Source: Nocardia farcinica (GTDB taxonomy: Bacteria; Actinomycetota; Actinomycetes; Mycobacteriales; Mycobacteriaceae). Taken from it: DNA of 64,000 nt. The stretch is taken from assembly GCF_001182745.1 (NCBI RefSeq), contig NZ_LN868939.1, forward strand, positions 868,001 to 932,000, written 5' to 3'. Positions within the stretch are counted from its first letter, which is position 1. Each line of letters opens with the position of its first letter. Position numbers and translations under genes: made by a program. Shown here piece after piece: positions 52,785-61,177 of the stretch. Under the pieces are notes generated by a model. The model did not search any database, was not told the origin of the DNA, and saw only the letters and a list, made by a program, of their open reading frames with translations.

Positions 52785-53912
52785 ATGCCGACAGTCACCG
52801 AATCCGCCGCGCCCGCCCGGGGCTCGCGGGACCACGACGGGCTGACGCGGCTGCTGGCCGACCTGCGCGCGCTCGGCGGCCCCGACGCCGCCGTCGCCGC
52901 CCACGCCGACCGGGCCGCCGAGCTGTGGCGCAAGCCGCCGCGTATCCAGGTGACCGGTCGCGCACACGCCGGGCGCACCACCGTGCTGCACGCGCTGGCA
53001 CTGCTGTCGGCGGTGGAGACCGCGCCGATCGACGAGCCGGGCAGCCCCGACCCCGAGCTCGACGCCGACATCGTGGTCTACGTGCTCGCGGGCGCGCCGC
53101 TGCCCGCCGACCGCCGGGTGCTTGCCGGCCTGCCCCGGCAACACACCGTGGTGGTGCTGAACAAGGCGGACGCGATCGGCTCGCGCTGGGCCGACGCGGT
53201 GAGCGCCGCCGAGCAGTACGGCCGGGAGCTGGGCCTGCCGACGGTGCCGGTGGTGGCCTCGCTGGCCATGCGCACCAGGGCGGGCGTGGTGACCGAGGCG
53301 GATCTGGCGCTGCTGCGCCTGCTCGCCGCCGAGGCCGACCCCACCCTCACGCTCTCGCCGGAGCTGTTCGTCTCGGCCGCCGCCGGCCCCGATGCGGCCG
53401 AGCGCGAGGAACTGCTGCGCCGCTGGGACCTCCACGGCATCGCCTGCGCGGTGACCGCCCTGCGCCACGATCCCGGGCTCGGCGCGCCCGCCCTGCTCCA
53501 GGTGATGCACGCCGCGAGCGGCATCGACGCGCTGCACCGGTTGCTGCACCGCCGCTACGAGCAGGTCTCGGCGTTGCGCGGCGGCGATCTGCTCGACCGC
53601 CTGGCCCGGCTCGCGGCGCGCTCGGTGCCGGGTGCCGGTGGCCGGGCCCGCGATCTGATCGAGGAGTACCTGCACGGCGACGAGGCGCGGTGGCTCGCGT
53701 TGTGTGCCGGGCTGGCCCATCCCGCCGTCGCGCATCTCGCCGCCGGGTATCCGGCGGCGGCGCCCGCCGACGCCGACGACGCGCTGACCCGCGCGGCCCG
53801 CTGGCGGGCCGTCGTGGCGAGCGATCTGCCGCCGACGGCGCGCCGGGCCGCGCTGCGGGTGCACAACGGCTACATCCGGCTGTGGGAACGGATGAGCAGT
53901 GCCGGACTCTGA
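52785..53912 (+). CDS. degenerate GTPase-like protein (Rv0209-like)
   Basis: This 375-residue protein has a GTPase-like N-terminal domain. The P-loop position reads VTGRAHAGRTTVLHAL, where the invariant Lys is Arg. The NKxD box is intact (VVVLNKADAIGSRW), and a Walker B-like strand is ADIVVYVLAGAPL. The C-terminal half is helical. It overlaps the next gene by 14 bases. The pair lies between the trmB region and pckG, as Rv0209-Rv0210 do in M. tuberculosis. It may be a dynamin-like or stress GTPase that has lost catalysis; no function is known. Confidence 0.72.
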   Translation: MPTVTESAAPARGSRDHDGLTRLLADLRALGGPDAAVAAHADRAAELWRKPPRIQVTGRAHAGRTTVLHALALLSAVETAPIDEPGSPDPELDADIVVYVLAGAPLPADRRVLAGLPRQHTVVVLNKADAIGSRWADAVSAAEQYGRELGLPTVPVVASLAMRTRAGVVTEADLALLRLLAAEADPTLTLSPELFVSAAAGPDAAEREELLRRWDLHGIACAVTALRHDPGLGAPALLQVMHAASGIDALHRLLHRRYEQVSALRGGDLLDRLARLAARSVPGAGGRARDLIEEYLHGDEARWLALCAGLAHPAVAHLAAGYPAAAPADADDALTRAARWRAVVASDLPPTARRAALRVHNGYIRLWERMSSAGL

Positions 53913-55479
53913 CAGAACCGCGGTCGGCGCTTCGGCCGATCCCGGCGTGCCGCCCGAGCTCGATGCCGTGGTCGCCCGATGGAACCCGCAGGGCATGGCG
54001 CTGCTGACCGCCCTGCGCGCGCCGGGTTCGGCCGGGCAGGTGGCGCTGGTCGCCCCGGACGACGCCAACACGACGCTGCTGCGTACCGAACTGGCCCGCT
54101 TCGAGCCGCGGATCGCCCTCACCGAGCCGCTCACCGATGTCGTCGGTGTCGAGACCACACTCTCGGCGGCGCCCACCCCGCCCGCCGCCGCGCTGATCCT
54201 GCTCGACGCGGGCAGCGCGCTCGGCGCCGACGCGCTCGCGCTGATCGGCAGGCTGCGCGCGGCGGGCACCACCATCCTGCTCGCGATGAACGGCATCCAC
54301 GCCTACGCGGATTGGCGGCGGGTGCGCGAGCACGACCTGGCGCTGCTGGCCGCCCACGGCTTCGGCGATCTGGACATCCTGCCGGTCTCCGCGCGCCTGG
54401 CCGTCGCCGCCCGCACCGGCGACACCGCCCTGCTCGACCGCTCCGGCCTGAGCGCGCTGCACGCCGCGCTCACCGCCGCGACCGCGGCCGCCGAGGGTGA
54501 CGGACGCGACCGCAGGGCGGCCGTGCTGTCCCGGGTGCTCACCGACACCCGTCGCCGCATCACCGAGCAGATCGAGGCGCTGCGCTCGGACGCCGAGACC
54601 GCGCGCTGGCGCGCGGAGCGGGCCACGCTGCTCGCCGCCCGGGACGGCGGCCGCGCCAGCGCCACGGCGGCGTTGCGCGGGCAACTGCACCTGGCGCGCG
54701 TCGACCTGATGACCGAGACCGGCGCCCGGGTGCGCACGCTGCACGCCACCGCCCGCGCCGAGGTCGACCGGCTGGCGCGCGGCGAGCTCACCGGTTACCC
54801 GCGCCGGCTCCAGCAGTCCGTCACCGACCTCACCGCCGGTCTCGACCAGGACATCGACCGCAGGATCGCCGAGCTCGCCCACGGCGTCGACGCCGTGGGC
54901 GCACCGGTGGCCCCGGACGCGAGCCGGGCACCCGCGTTCGCCCCGGGCGCGCACCGCGCCGCCGAGCTGCCGCCGCGCCGTGTGGATCCCGCGCCGCGGG
55001 TCGGCCCGGATCCCGAGCCTCGGCAGGCCGGGGTGGAAGACCACTTGATGGTCGCCCTCGGCGCCAGCGCGGGCGCCGGTCTGGGCAGGCTGCTGGTGTC
55101 GCCGCTGTCGCTGGTGCCCGCGCTCGACGTCGCGAGCATCCCGGTCACCTTGGCGCTCGGCGCGCTGGCGGCCTGGTGGGTGGTGCGGGCGCGGCGGCAG
55201 GTGGCCGACCGGGCACATCTGCGGCAATGGGTCGCCGACGCGCTGGTCAACGTCAAGGCCCAACTCGAGCAGCGGGTGGCGACCGCGCTGGTGGCGGCCG
55301 AGACCGCGCTGGCCGAGCGGGTGATGCGGGAGAGCGCGCAGCGGATCGTCGACAACGACCGCAGGGTCGCCGAATTGGAGGCCCGCATCCGGCGGGCGTC
55401 CGCCGAGCGCCCCGGCCAGCTGGCGGCATGTGAACGCGACATCGCCGTGCTCGACCGGCACCTGCCCGTAGCCGGGTGA
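53899..55479 (+). CDS. degenerate dynamin-like membrane protein (Rv0210-like)
   Basis: This 526-residue protein continues the pair. Its P-loop position is VALVAPDDANTTLL with no Gly-Lys-Ser/Thr, and the NKxD position reads LLAMNGIHAYAD, so nucleotide binding is doubtful. A long helical middle (about residues 205-335) is coiled-coil-like. A hydrophobic hairpin follows near residues 385-430 (LMVALGASAGAGLGRLLVSP then VPVTLALGALAAWWVV-like sequence), as in membrane-inserting paddles of dynamin-like proteins. Another coiled coil follows to the end. The GTG at 53899 overlaps the previous gene. Together the two may form a membrane-shaping or scaffolding complex; this is inference. Confidence 0.7.
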   Translation: MPDSDRTAVGASADPGVPPELDAVVARWNPQGMALLTALRAPGSAGQVALVAPDDANTTLLRTELARFEPRIALTEPLTDVVGVETTLSAAPTPPAAALILLDAGSALGADALALIGRLRAAGTTILLAMNGIHAYADWRRVREHDLALLAAHGFGDLDILPVSARLAVAARTGDTALLDRSGLSALHAALTAATAAAEGDGRDRRAAVLSRVLTDTRRRITEQIEALRSDAETARWRAERATLLAARDGGRASATAALRGQLHLARVDLMTETGARVRTLHATARAEVDRLARGELTGYPRRLQQSVTDLTAGLDQDIDRRIAELAHGVDAVGAPVAPDASRAPAFAPGAHRAAELPPRRVDPAPRVGPDPEPRQAGVEDHLMVALGASAGAGLGRLLVSPLSLVPALDVASIPVTLALGALAAWWVVRARRQVADRAHLRQWVADALVNVKAQLEQRVATALVAAETALAERVMRESAQRIVDNDRRVAELEARIRRASAERPGQLAACERDIAVLDRHLPVAG

Positions 55480-55765
55480 AAAAGCGCCCTACCGGTCGGT
55501 TCTGCGCATCGTGGCTGTTGAATCGGTCACTGTCTGGGTACACATTGACCAACCCGGCTCCGTTCGGGTGGTCACATCGCGTTAACCTCTAATCAGGAAC
55601 CTGGGCGTCCGCTTCGTCCTTGTACGCCGTCCAGCCGGGGCCGCGTTGTCGACTGGTCGTAGCGGGTGCCTTCCCGCCAACGGTGGCGCTCGGTGTGTTC
55701 GCGCTGGTCATGGGCCTTGTGCCAGGGCGGTGCATCGCGGAGCCGCCCATCTCAGGAGAGTTTTC
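55480..55765 (+). promoter_or_regulatory. pckG leader and promoter region
   Basis: The 286-base gap has an A/T-richer centre: TTGACC near 55546 and TAACCTCTAATCA near 55583 are promoter-like. An imperfect symmetric patch, CCCGGCTCCGTTCGGG, lies between. CAGGAGAG precedes the ATG by 5 bases. The leader is about 170 bases if the promoter is right. No riboswitch fold is recognised. Confidence 0.4.
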
Positions 55766-57598
55766 ATGACCTCAGCGACCATTCCTGGTCTTCGTGGATC
55801 CGACGGCCAGGCGCCGACCGAGCACAGCGAACTACTCGCCTGGGTACAGGAAGTCGCAGAACTCACCCAGCCGGAGCGGGTGGTCTGGGCGGACGGTTCC
55901 GACGAGGAGTGGGAGCGGCTGACCGATCAGCTGGTGGAGGCGGGCACCTTCAAGCGCCTCGACCCGAAGAAGAAGCCGAACTCGTTCCTGGCGCTCTCCG
56001 ACCCGTCCGACGTGGCCCGGGTGGAGTCGCGCACCTTCATCTGCTCCAGGTCCGAGGCCGACGCGGGCCCGACCAACAACTGGGTCGACCCGGCCGAGAT
56101 GCGCGCCACCATGACCGAGCTCTACCGCGGCTGCATGAAGGGCCGCACCATGTACGTGGTGCCGTTCTGCATGGGCCCGCTCGGCGCCGAGGATCCCAAG
56201 CTCGGCGTGGAGATCACCGACTCGGAGTACGTCGTGGTCTCGATGCGCGTGATGACCCGCATGGGCAAGGCCGCGCTGGAGAAGATGGGCACCGATCGCC
56301 CCTTCGTCAAGGCCCTGCATTCGGTGGGCGCTCCGCTGGCCGAGGGCCAGCAGGACGTGCCGTGGCCGTGCAACGACACCAAGTACATCACCCACTTCCC
56401 GGAGGATCGCGAGATCTGGAGCTACGGCTCCGGTTACGGCGGCAACGCGCTGCTCGGCAAGAAGTGCTACTCGCTGCGCATCGCCTCGGCGATGGCGCAC
56501 GACGAGGGCTGGCTGGCCGAGCACATGCTGATCCTCAAGCTGATCTCCCCGGAGAACAAGGCCTACTACATCGCCGCCGCCTTCCCCAGCGCCTGCGGTA
56601 AGACCAACCTCGCGATGATCCAGCCCACGGTTCCGGGCTGGCGCGCCGAGACCCTCGGTGACGACATCGCCTGGATGCGCTTCGGCAAGGACGGCCGCCT
56701 CTACGCGGTGAACCCGGAGTTCGGTTTCTTCGGCGTCGCGCCGGGCACCAACCACAGCTCCAACCCGAACGCGATGGCGACCATGGAGGCGGGCAACACC
56801 GTCTACACCAACGTCGCGCTCACCGACGACAACGATGTGTGGTGGGAGGGCTTGGAGGGCGAGCCCGACCACCTGATCGACTGGAAGGGCAACGACTGGT
56901 ACCTGCGCGAGACGGAGACGCTGGCCGCGCACCCGAATTCGCGCTACTGCACCCCGATGTCGCAGTGCCCGATCCTGGCCCCGGAATGGGACGACCCGCA
57001 GGGCGTGCCGATCTCGGCGATCCTGTTCGGCGGCCGCCGCAAGACCACGGTCCCGCTGGTGACCGAGTCCTTCGACTGGCAGCACGGCGTGTTCATGGGC
57101 GCCACCCTGTCCTCGGAGCAGACCGCCGCGGCCGAGGGCAAGGTCGGCACCGTGCGCCGCGATCCGATGGCGATGCTGCCGTTCCTGGGCTACCACGTGG
57201 GCGACTACCTCGACCACTGGATCCAGCTCGGCAAGAGCGCCGACGCGACCAAGCTGCCGAAGATCTTCTACGTCAACTGGTTCCGTCGCGGCGAGGACGG
57301 CCGCTTCCTGTGGCCGGGCTTCGGTGAGAACTCGCGCGTGCTCGAGTGGATCGTCGGCCGGATCGAGGGCAGCGCCGACGCCGAGGAGACCGCGATCGGC
57401 AACGTGCCCAGGGCCGCGCACCTGGATCTCGACGGCCTCGACGTCGACCCCGCCGACGTCGACGAGGCGCTGGCCGTGAAGGCCGAGGAATGGCGCAAGG
57501 AGATCCCGCTGATCGAGGAGTGGTTCGAGTTCGTCGGCGACAAGCTGCCCAGCGGCGTGCGTGACGAATTCGAGGCGCTGAAGCAGCGTCTGGGCTGA
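55766..57598 (+). CDS. pckG: phosphoenolpyruvate carboxykinase (GTP)
   Basis: This 610-residue cytosolic enzyme converts oxaloacetate and GTP to phosphoenolpyruvate in gluconeogenesis. It shows the GTP-type features: [18 protein letters not shown] near the N-terminus, [21 protein letters not shown]-loop [14 protein letters not shown] (with the active-site Cys), [18 protein letters not shown] and [18 protein letters not shown]. Length is normal. Growth on lipids needs this enzyme in mycobacteria, and the neighbouring lipase and ALDH genes fit that lifestyle. A strong terminator follows. Confidence 0.96.
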   Translation: MTSATIPGLRGSDGQAPTEHSELLAWVQEVAELTQPERVVWADGSDEEWERLTDQLVEAGTFKRLDPKKKPNSFLALSDPSDVARVESRTFICSRSEADAGPTNNWVDPAEMRATMTELYRGCMKGRTMYVVPFCMGPLGAEDPKLGVEITDSEYVVVSMRVMTRMGKAALEKMGTDRPFVKALHSVGAPLAEGQQDVPWPCNDTKYITHFPEDREIWSYGSGYGGNALLGKKCYSLRIASAMAHDEGWLAEHMLILKLISPENKAYYIAAAFPSACGKTNLAMIQPTVPGWRAETLGDDIAWMRFGKDGRLYAVNPEFGFFGVAPGTNHSSNPNAMATMEAGNTVYTNVALTDDNDVWWEGLEGEPDHLIDWKGNDWYLRETETLAAHPNSRYCTPMSQCPILAPEWDDPQGVPISAILFGGRRKTTVPLVTESFDWQHGVFMGATLSSEQTAAAEGKVGTVRRDPMAMLPFLGYHVGDYLDHWIQLGKSADATKLPKIFYVNWFRRGEDGRFLWPGFGENSRVLEWIVGRIEGSADAEETAIGNVPRAAHLDLDGLDVDPADVDEALAVKAEEWRKEIPLIEEWFEFVGDKLPSGVRDEFEALKQRLG

Positions 57599-57614
57599 CC
57601 CCTTCGAACCAGCG

Positions 57615-57649
57615 GCGGAACCCCGGAGCATCGTGCTCCGGGGTTCCGC
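57615..57649 (+). terminator. pckG terminator hairpin
   Basis: GCGGAACCCCGGAGCA (57615-57630) and TGCTCCGGGGTTCCGC (57634-57649) form a perfect 16-bp stem with a 3-base loop, beginning 17 bases after the pckG stop. There is no long U tract, as is usual for this group. Confidence 0.9.
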
Positions 57650-58083
57650 CGTTTCCGGCGGTTGTTTGATCACCGCGCCCGGCGGTATTCCCCGCTCAGG
57701 TCGGGATGATGAACGCTGCGTGGGTTCAGCATGGTATCGGCGGATTCGCCGGGCGCCCCCGCGGCACACGCGCGGTTCGCGCATTCCGAACCTGTTGTCA
57801 CGCAGCGGGAGAAGTGGGTGTTCGTGGACGTCGAGTAGCCGGGAAACGAAACGCTTTGCCGTTACCGGGGTGTCGGTCGGCGTCGGCTCGATCGCGTTGT
57901 GCCGCCGCGTAATACGGCGTGTGAAAAGTACATTCTTCGCACCGAATTCGATCCCTGGAACCTGACCGACCAGTACAATCCAGACAACCACTGGTCGACT
58001 GAACTGCTTCCCGATCGCCTTCGCGACACCGTGGCGGCGGCCACGGCGAGCGGGGGTGGCGACACGTGAGAGGTGGTCCGAGC
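57650..58083. other. 434-base intergenic region with an inverted repeat
   Basis: No convincing gene is seen; open frames here lack family features and good ribosome-binding sites. G+C falls near 57900-57990 (GTGTGAAAAGTACATTC). The inverted repeat CGACCAGT (57967-57974) and ACTGGTCG (57990-57997) brackets a TACAAT-like -10 (57973-57978). This may be the promoter and operator of the small gene at 58084. Confidence 0.45.
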
Positions 58084-58284
58084 ATGGCCGATCAGGACAT
58101 CCCCGGTGCCGCGGCGTTGCCGAGCACGCCGACGCGTCGAGCGGCGGGACGGTTGCAGGAGGTGCTGCCACCGGGCTATCGCGTCCAGGTCGCCGACCTG
58201 CCGGTCGACCTGCTCGGCGACCGGTCGAGCGACCGCCGCGAGCCGGTCATCCGAGTGCTCGTGGCCCCCGAGCGACGGGAGTGA
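58084..58284 (+). CDS. possible 66-residue protein
   Basis: An ATG at 58084 with GAGGTGG about 8 bases upstream opens 66 codons (MADQDIPGAAALPSTPTRRA...), ending in VIRVLVAPERRE. The peptide is mixed-charge and Pro/Arg-rich with no signal or membrane helix. LQEVLPPGYRVQVADLPVDL in its middle looks like ordinary protein. Codon use fits the neighbours. It converges on the ALDH gene. A GTG at 58066 could be used instead. Confidence 0.5.
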   Translation: MADQDIPGAAALPSTPTRRAAGRLQEVLPPGYRVQVADLPVDLLGDRSSDRREPVIRVLVAPERRE

Positions 58285-58367
58285 CCCGGGACGAGCCGCG
58301 TCGTCGTCCCGGGTCCGACACCGCCGCCCCACGCCCGTAACAGGCGGCGGTACCTCTGTGGGGCCGG

Positions 58368-59813
58368 CTAGCCGGTCCAGCCCATCGGCATCAGCAGCGA
58401 CTTCTGCTCGCAGAACGAGTCGAGACCCTCGGGCCCGTTCTCGCGTCCCAGCCCCGAGTTCTTGTAGCCGCCGAACGGCGCCGTCGGGTCGAAGGCGTAC
58501 CAGTTGATCGCGTAGGTGCCGGTGCGCACCCGCGCGGCGATGGCGGCGCCGTGCTCGACGTCGGTGGTCCACACCGAACCGGCCAGGCCGTAGGCGGAGT
58601 CGTTGGCGATGGCCACGGCCTCGTCCTCGGTCTCGTAGGGGATCACCGAGAGCACCGGGCCGAAGATCTCCTCCTGCGCGATGGTCGACTTGTTGTCGAC
58701 GTCGGCGAAGATGGTCGGCTCCACGAACCAGCCGCGGTCGAGCCCCGCGGGCCTGCCGCCGCCGAGCACCAGCCGCGCGCCCTCGGCCTTGCCCTTGGCG
58801 ATGTAGCCCTCCACCCGCTCACGCTGGCGCTCGGAGATCAGCGGGCCGAAGGTCACCGACGGATCGTTCGGGTCGCCGGTCTTCAGCGTGCGCACGTGCT
58901 CGACCAGCGCGTCGAGGATCTCGTCGTACCGGCTGCGCGGCGCCAGGATCCTGGTCTGCGCGACGCAGCCCTGCCCGCTGTTCATCAGCCCGGAGAAGGC
59001 GAGTACCGGGATGTTGGCGGCCACGTCCATGTCCTCGAGCAGGATCGCGGCGGACTTGCCGCCCAGTTCGAGGGAGACGCTCTTGAGCTGTTCCCCGGCG
59101 ATGGCGGCGATGCGGCGGCCGACCGGCGTGCTGCCGGTGAAGGTGACCTTGTCGACGCCGGGGTGGGCGATCAGGTACTCGGCGACCTCGGCCTCGGCGG
59201 GCAGTACCGAGATGACGCCCTCCGGCACGCCCGCCTCGGTGAAGATGTCGGCGATCATGTTGGCCGTCAGCGGGGTCAGCGGTGCGGGCTTGAGCACCAC
59301 CGTGCACCCGGCGAGCAGGGCGGGGGCGAGCTTGTTGACCGCCAGGAACAGCGGCACGTTCCAGGCCGTCACGGCCGCCACCACGCCGCGCGGTTCGCGG
59401 CTGACCCGGGTGGTGCCGAAGGAACCGGTGCGGGTCTCGGTCCACGGGAACGTCTGCGCCAGTGCGGCGTAGGTGTCGAGAGTGGCCGTGGCCGGGAGCT
59501 GGTTGAGGGTCATCGCGGCCATGCCGGGCGCGCCCATCTCCGCGGTGAGGGCGGCGACCAGATCGCCGGAGCGCTGCTCGATCAGGCGGGCGGCCTTGGT
59601 CAGCACCGCCGCGCGCTCGGTGGGCGGGGTGGACGGCCACGGGCCGTGATCGAAGGCATGCCGGGCGGCCGTGACCGCCGCGTCGACGTCGGCGCGTTCC
59701 ACGACCGGGACGCTGCCCACCGGCTCTACCGTGGCAGGCGAGATGACCTGAAGGCGCTCGGAGCCGGCCGGTTCGGTCCAGCGGCCGCCGATGAACAAGC
59801 TGTCGTAATGCAT
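58368..59813 (-). CDS. aldehyde dehydrogenase (Rv0223c-like)
   Basis: This 481-residue NAD(P)-dependent enzyme has all ALDH landmarks: VAAVTAWNVPLFLAVNKLAP, VVLKPAPLTPL, TFTGSTPVGRRIA, catalytic Glu in SLELGGKSAAILL and catalytic Cys in NSGQGCVAQT (near residue 287), then EEIFGPVLSVIPY and APFGGYKNSGLGRENG. It oxidises an aldehyde to the acid. In M. tuberculosis the gene at this place, Rv0223c, belongs (as I recall) to the KstR cholesterol regulon, and a KstR-like site lies just upstream here. The next gene upstream on this strand starts its stop 45 bases away. Confidence 0.9.
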   Translation of the reverse strand: MHYDSLFIGGRWTEPAGSERLQVISPATVEPVGSVPVVERADVDAAVTAARHAFDHGPWPSTPPTERAAVLTKAARLIEQRSGDLVAALTAEMGAPGMAAMTLNQLPATATLDTYAALAQTFPWTETRTGSFGTTRVSREPRGVVAAVTAWNVPLFLAVNKLAPALLAGCTVVLKPAPLTPLTANMIADIFTEAGVPEGVISVLPAEAEVAEYLIAHPGVDKVTFTGSTPVGRRIAAIAGEQLKSVSLELGGKSAAILLEDMDVAANIPVLAFSGLMNSGQGCVAQTRILAPRSRYDEILDALVEHVRTLKTGDPNDPSVTFGPLISERQRERVEGYIAKGKAEGARLVLGGGRPAGLDRGWFVEPTIFADVDNKSTIAQEEIFGPVLSVIPYETEDEAVAIANDSAYGLAGSVWTTDVEHGAAIAARVRTGTYAINWYAFDPTAPFGGYKNSGLGRENGPEGLDSFCEQKSLLMPMGWTG

Positions 59814-59852
59814 GAGAACACGTTACAGTTTTGCCCCGCGCTTGTCTGTAAC
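59814..59852. promoter_or_regulatory. KstR-like site and inverted repeat upstream of the ALDH gene
   Basis: GAGAACACGTTACA at 59814-59827 matches the KstR consensus (T-n2-AAC-n2-GTT-n2-A) at all but the first base and sits next to the start codon. It overlaps an inverted repeat, GTTACAG (59822-59828) and CTGTAAC (59846-59852). Either could control this steroid/lipid-catabolism-like gene. Confidence 0.5.
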
Positions 59853-59857
59853 CTGTT

Positions 59858-60685
59858 TCAGTTTTCCTCCGGCCGGGCCCGGTGCGGTTTCGTGGCCACC
59901 ACGACGAGATTGCTCACCGACAACTCCCGTACCAGCGGCACGCGGACCAGCCACCAGGCCCAGCGCGGGTGGTAGCGCGGGAACACGGTGTGCACGTGCG
60001 CGGTGGTGGTCGACGCCCAGCGCAGTCCGTCGGCCGCGCGCACCGCGAACAACGAACGGCCGAAGCGGTTCTTCGGCTCGCGTCCGTGCTTGCGCCGGTA
60101 CCGGCGGGCGGCGTATTCCCCGCCGAGGTAGTGCCACGGGCCCGTCTCGTGCCCGCCGAACGGGCCGTGCCAGACGGTGTAGGACAACACGATCAGCCCG
60201 CCCGGGCGGGTCACCCGCACCATCTCCTCGGCCATCGTCCACGGCTCCGGCACGTGCTCGGCGACATTGGAGGAGAAACAGATGTCCACGGCGTCGTCGC
60301 GGAAGGGCAGCGCCATTCCGGAACCGCGCACCGCCGCGGGGACCGACAGTCCGGCGGCGTGCATCTCGGACGGGTCCGGCTCGACGGGGATGTACCGTGC
60401 GCCGGCCTTGGCGAATTCGTCCGCGAAGTAGCCGGGGCCGCCGCCGACGTCGAGGACGGTGGCGCCGCGCAGGTCGGCGCCGACGAGGTCGGCGTAGAAG
60501 TCGGCGAGCATGGCGGCGCTGTCGGCGGCGATGCCGCCGTAGAACAGGGCGGGGTCGGTCTGCTCGAATCGGAAGCTGCCGAGCAGTCGCAACGAGCGGC
60601 GCAGGGTCGCCCGCCGGGCGAATCGCGGTGCGCGCGGCCTGGGTGGGACCGCCCGGTGCGGCCGCGTGATCTCTGCTGTCGGCAC
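59858..60685 (-). CDS. class I SAM-dependent methyltransferase (Rv0224c-like)
   Basis: This 275-residue enzyme has the SAM motifs VLDVGGGPGYFADEFAKAGA (motif I, about residue 77), an acidic residue at the end of strand 2 (IPVEPD), MALPFRDDAVDICFSSNVAE (motif II) and VRVTRPGGLIVLSYTVW (motif III). Substrate unknown; envelope lipids or glycans are plausible from its GT4 and mycolate-related surroundings. The GTG at 60685 lacks a strong ribosome-binding site. Order ALDH-methyltransferase-GT4-membrane protein equals Rv0223c-Rv0226c. Confidence 0.82.
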   Translation of the reverse strand: MPTAEITRPHRAVPPRPRAPRFARRATLRRSLRLLGSFRFEQTDPALFYGGIAADSAAMLADFYADLVGADLRGATVLDVGGGPGYFADEFAKAGARYIPVEPDPSEMHAAGLSVPAAVRGSGMALPFRDDAVDICFSSNVAEHVPEPWTMAEEMVRVTRPGGLIVLSYTVWHGPFGGHETGPWHYLGGEYAARRYRRKHGREPKNRFGRSLFAVRAADGLRWASTTTAHVHTVFPRYHPRWAWWLVRVPLVRELSVSNLVVVATKPHRARPEEN

Positions 60686-60793
60686 GGCGCCGAGTTTCGC
60701 ACACGGCGGCGAGCGGGACGTCCTCGGTCCGGGAGCGCGCGGACGCCGGTCCACGGGCCCGGCCGCCGCGCACGGCCGGGCCCGCGGGGCCGC

Positions 60794-60928
60794 TCAGCCG
60801 ACGCCGCTGTTGGCGCCGCTGCCGGTCGACGCCGAGGTCCCCAGCAGGCCGAGCAGGATGCCCAGCAGGCCGTCGATCTCGATACCGGTGCCGGTGTCGC
60901 CACCGGTCCTGGTCATCGTCTTCTTCAT
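60794..60928 (-). CDS. 44-residue peptide with hydrophobic GLLG core
   Basis: An ATG at 60928 preceded by AGGAG (about 6 bases) opens 44 codons. The peptide has a basic N-terminus (MKKTMTRTGG), an acidic-amphipathic turn (GTGIEIDG), a strongly hydrophobic core LLGILLGLLG and a Ser/Gly/Thr tail TSASTGSGANSGVG. It looks like a small membrane-active or secreted peptide. It is not conserved in anything I know. It lies between the methyltransferase and the divergent GT4 gene. Confidence 0.55.
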   Translation of the reverse strand: MKKTMTRTGGDTGTGIEIDGLLGILLGLLGTSASTGSGANSGVG

Positions 60929-61177
60929 GGCGACTCCTCATCAAGCTGGCCGGTCAGCCTTCGACCGGCCGCCCCCAGAACTCGGGGGTGGCCGGAGACT
61001 ATCCGCCCGCGCTGTGAAATGGAAGCGTTTCAGAGAAATTCGCCGGAGCGTCTCGGCAGGTCCGCGCGTCGCGGGCGGAGCCGAACTCGCGCGGGTGCGC
61101 CCCGGGCGTGCCGGTGATCGGGTTAGGGTGTAGCCCGATATCCGTTCCGGCACCCGACCGACGAGAGAAGCTCCACC

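Noticed and set aside
53347..55461. Long minus-strand frame opposite the GTPase-like pair
   Set aside because: The plus-strand proteins have GTPase-like and coiled-coil structure and coupled starts; the opposite frame is Gly/Arg/Val-rich and lacks a ribosome-binding site.
57633..57965. Open frame of about 110 codons after the pckG terminator
   Set aside because: It begins inside the terminator hairpin, has no ribosome-binding site and its composition is random Arg/Ser/Gly.
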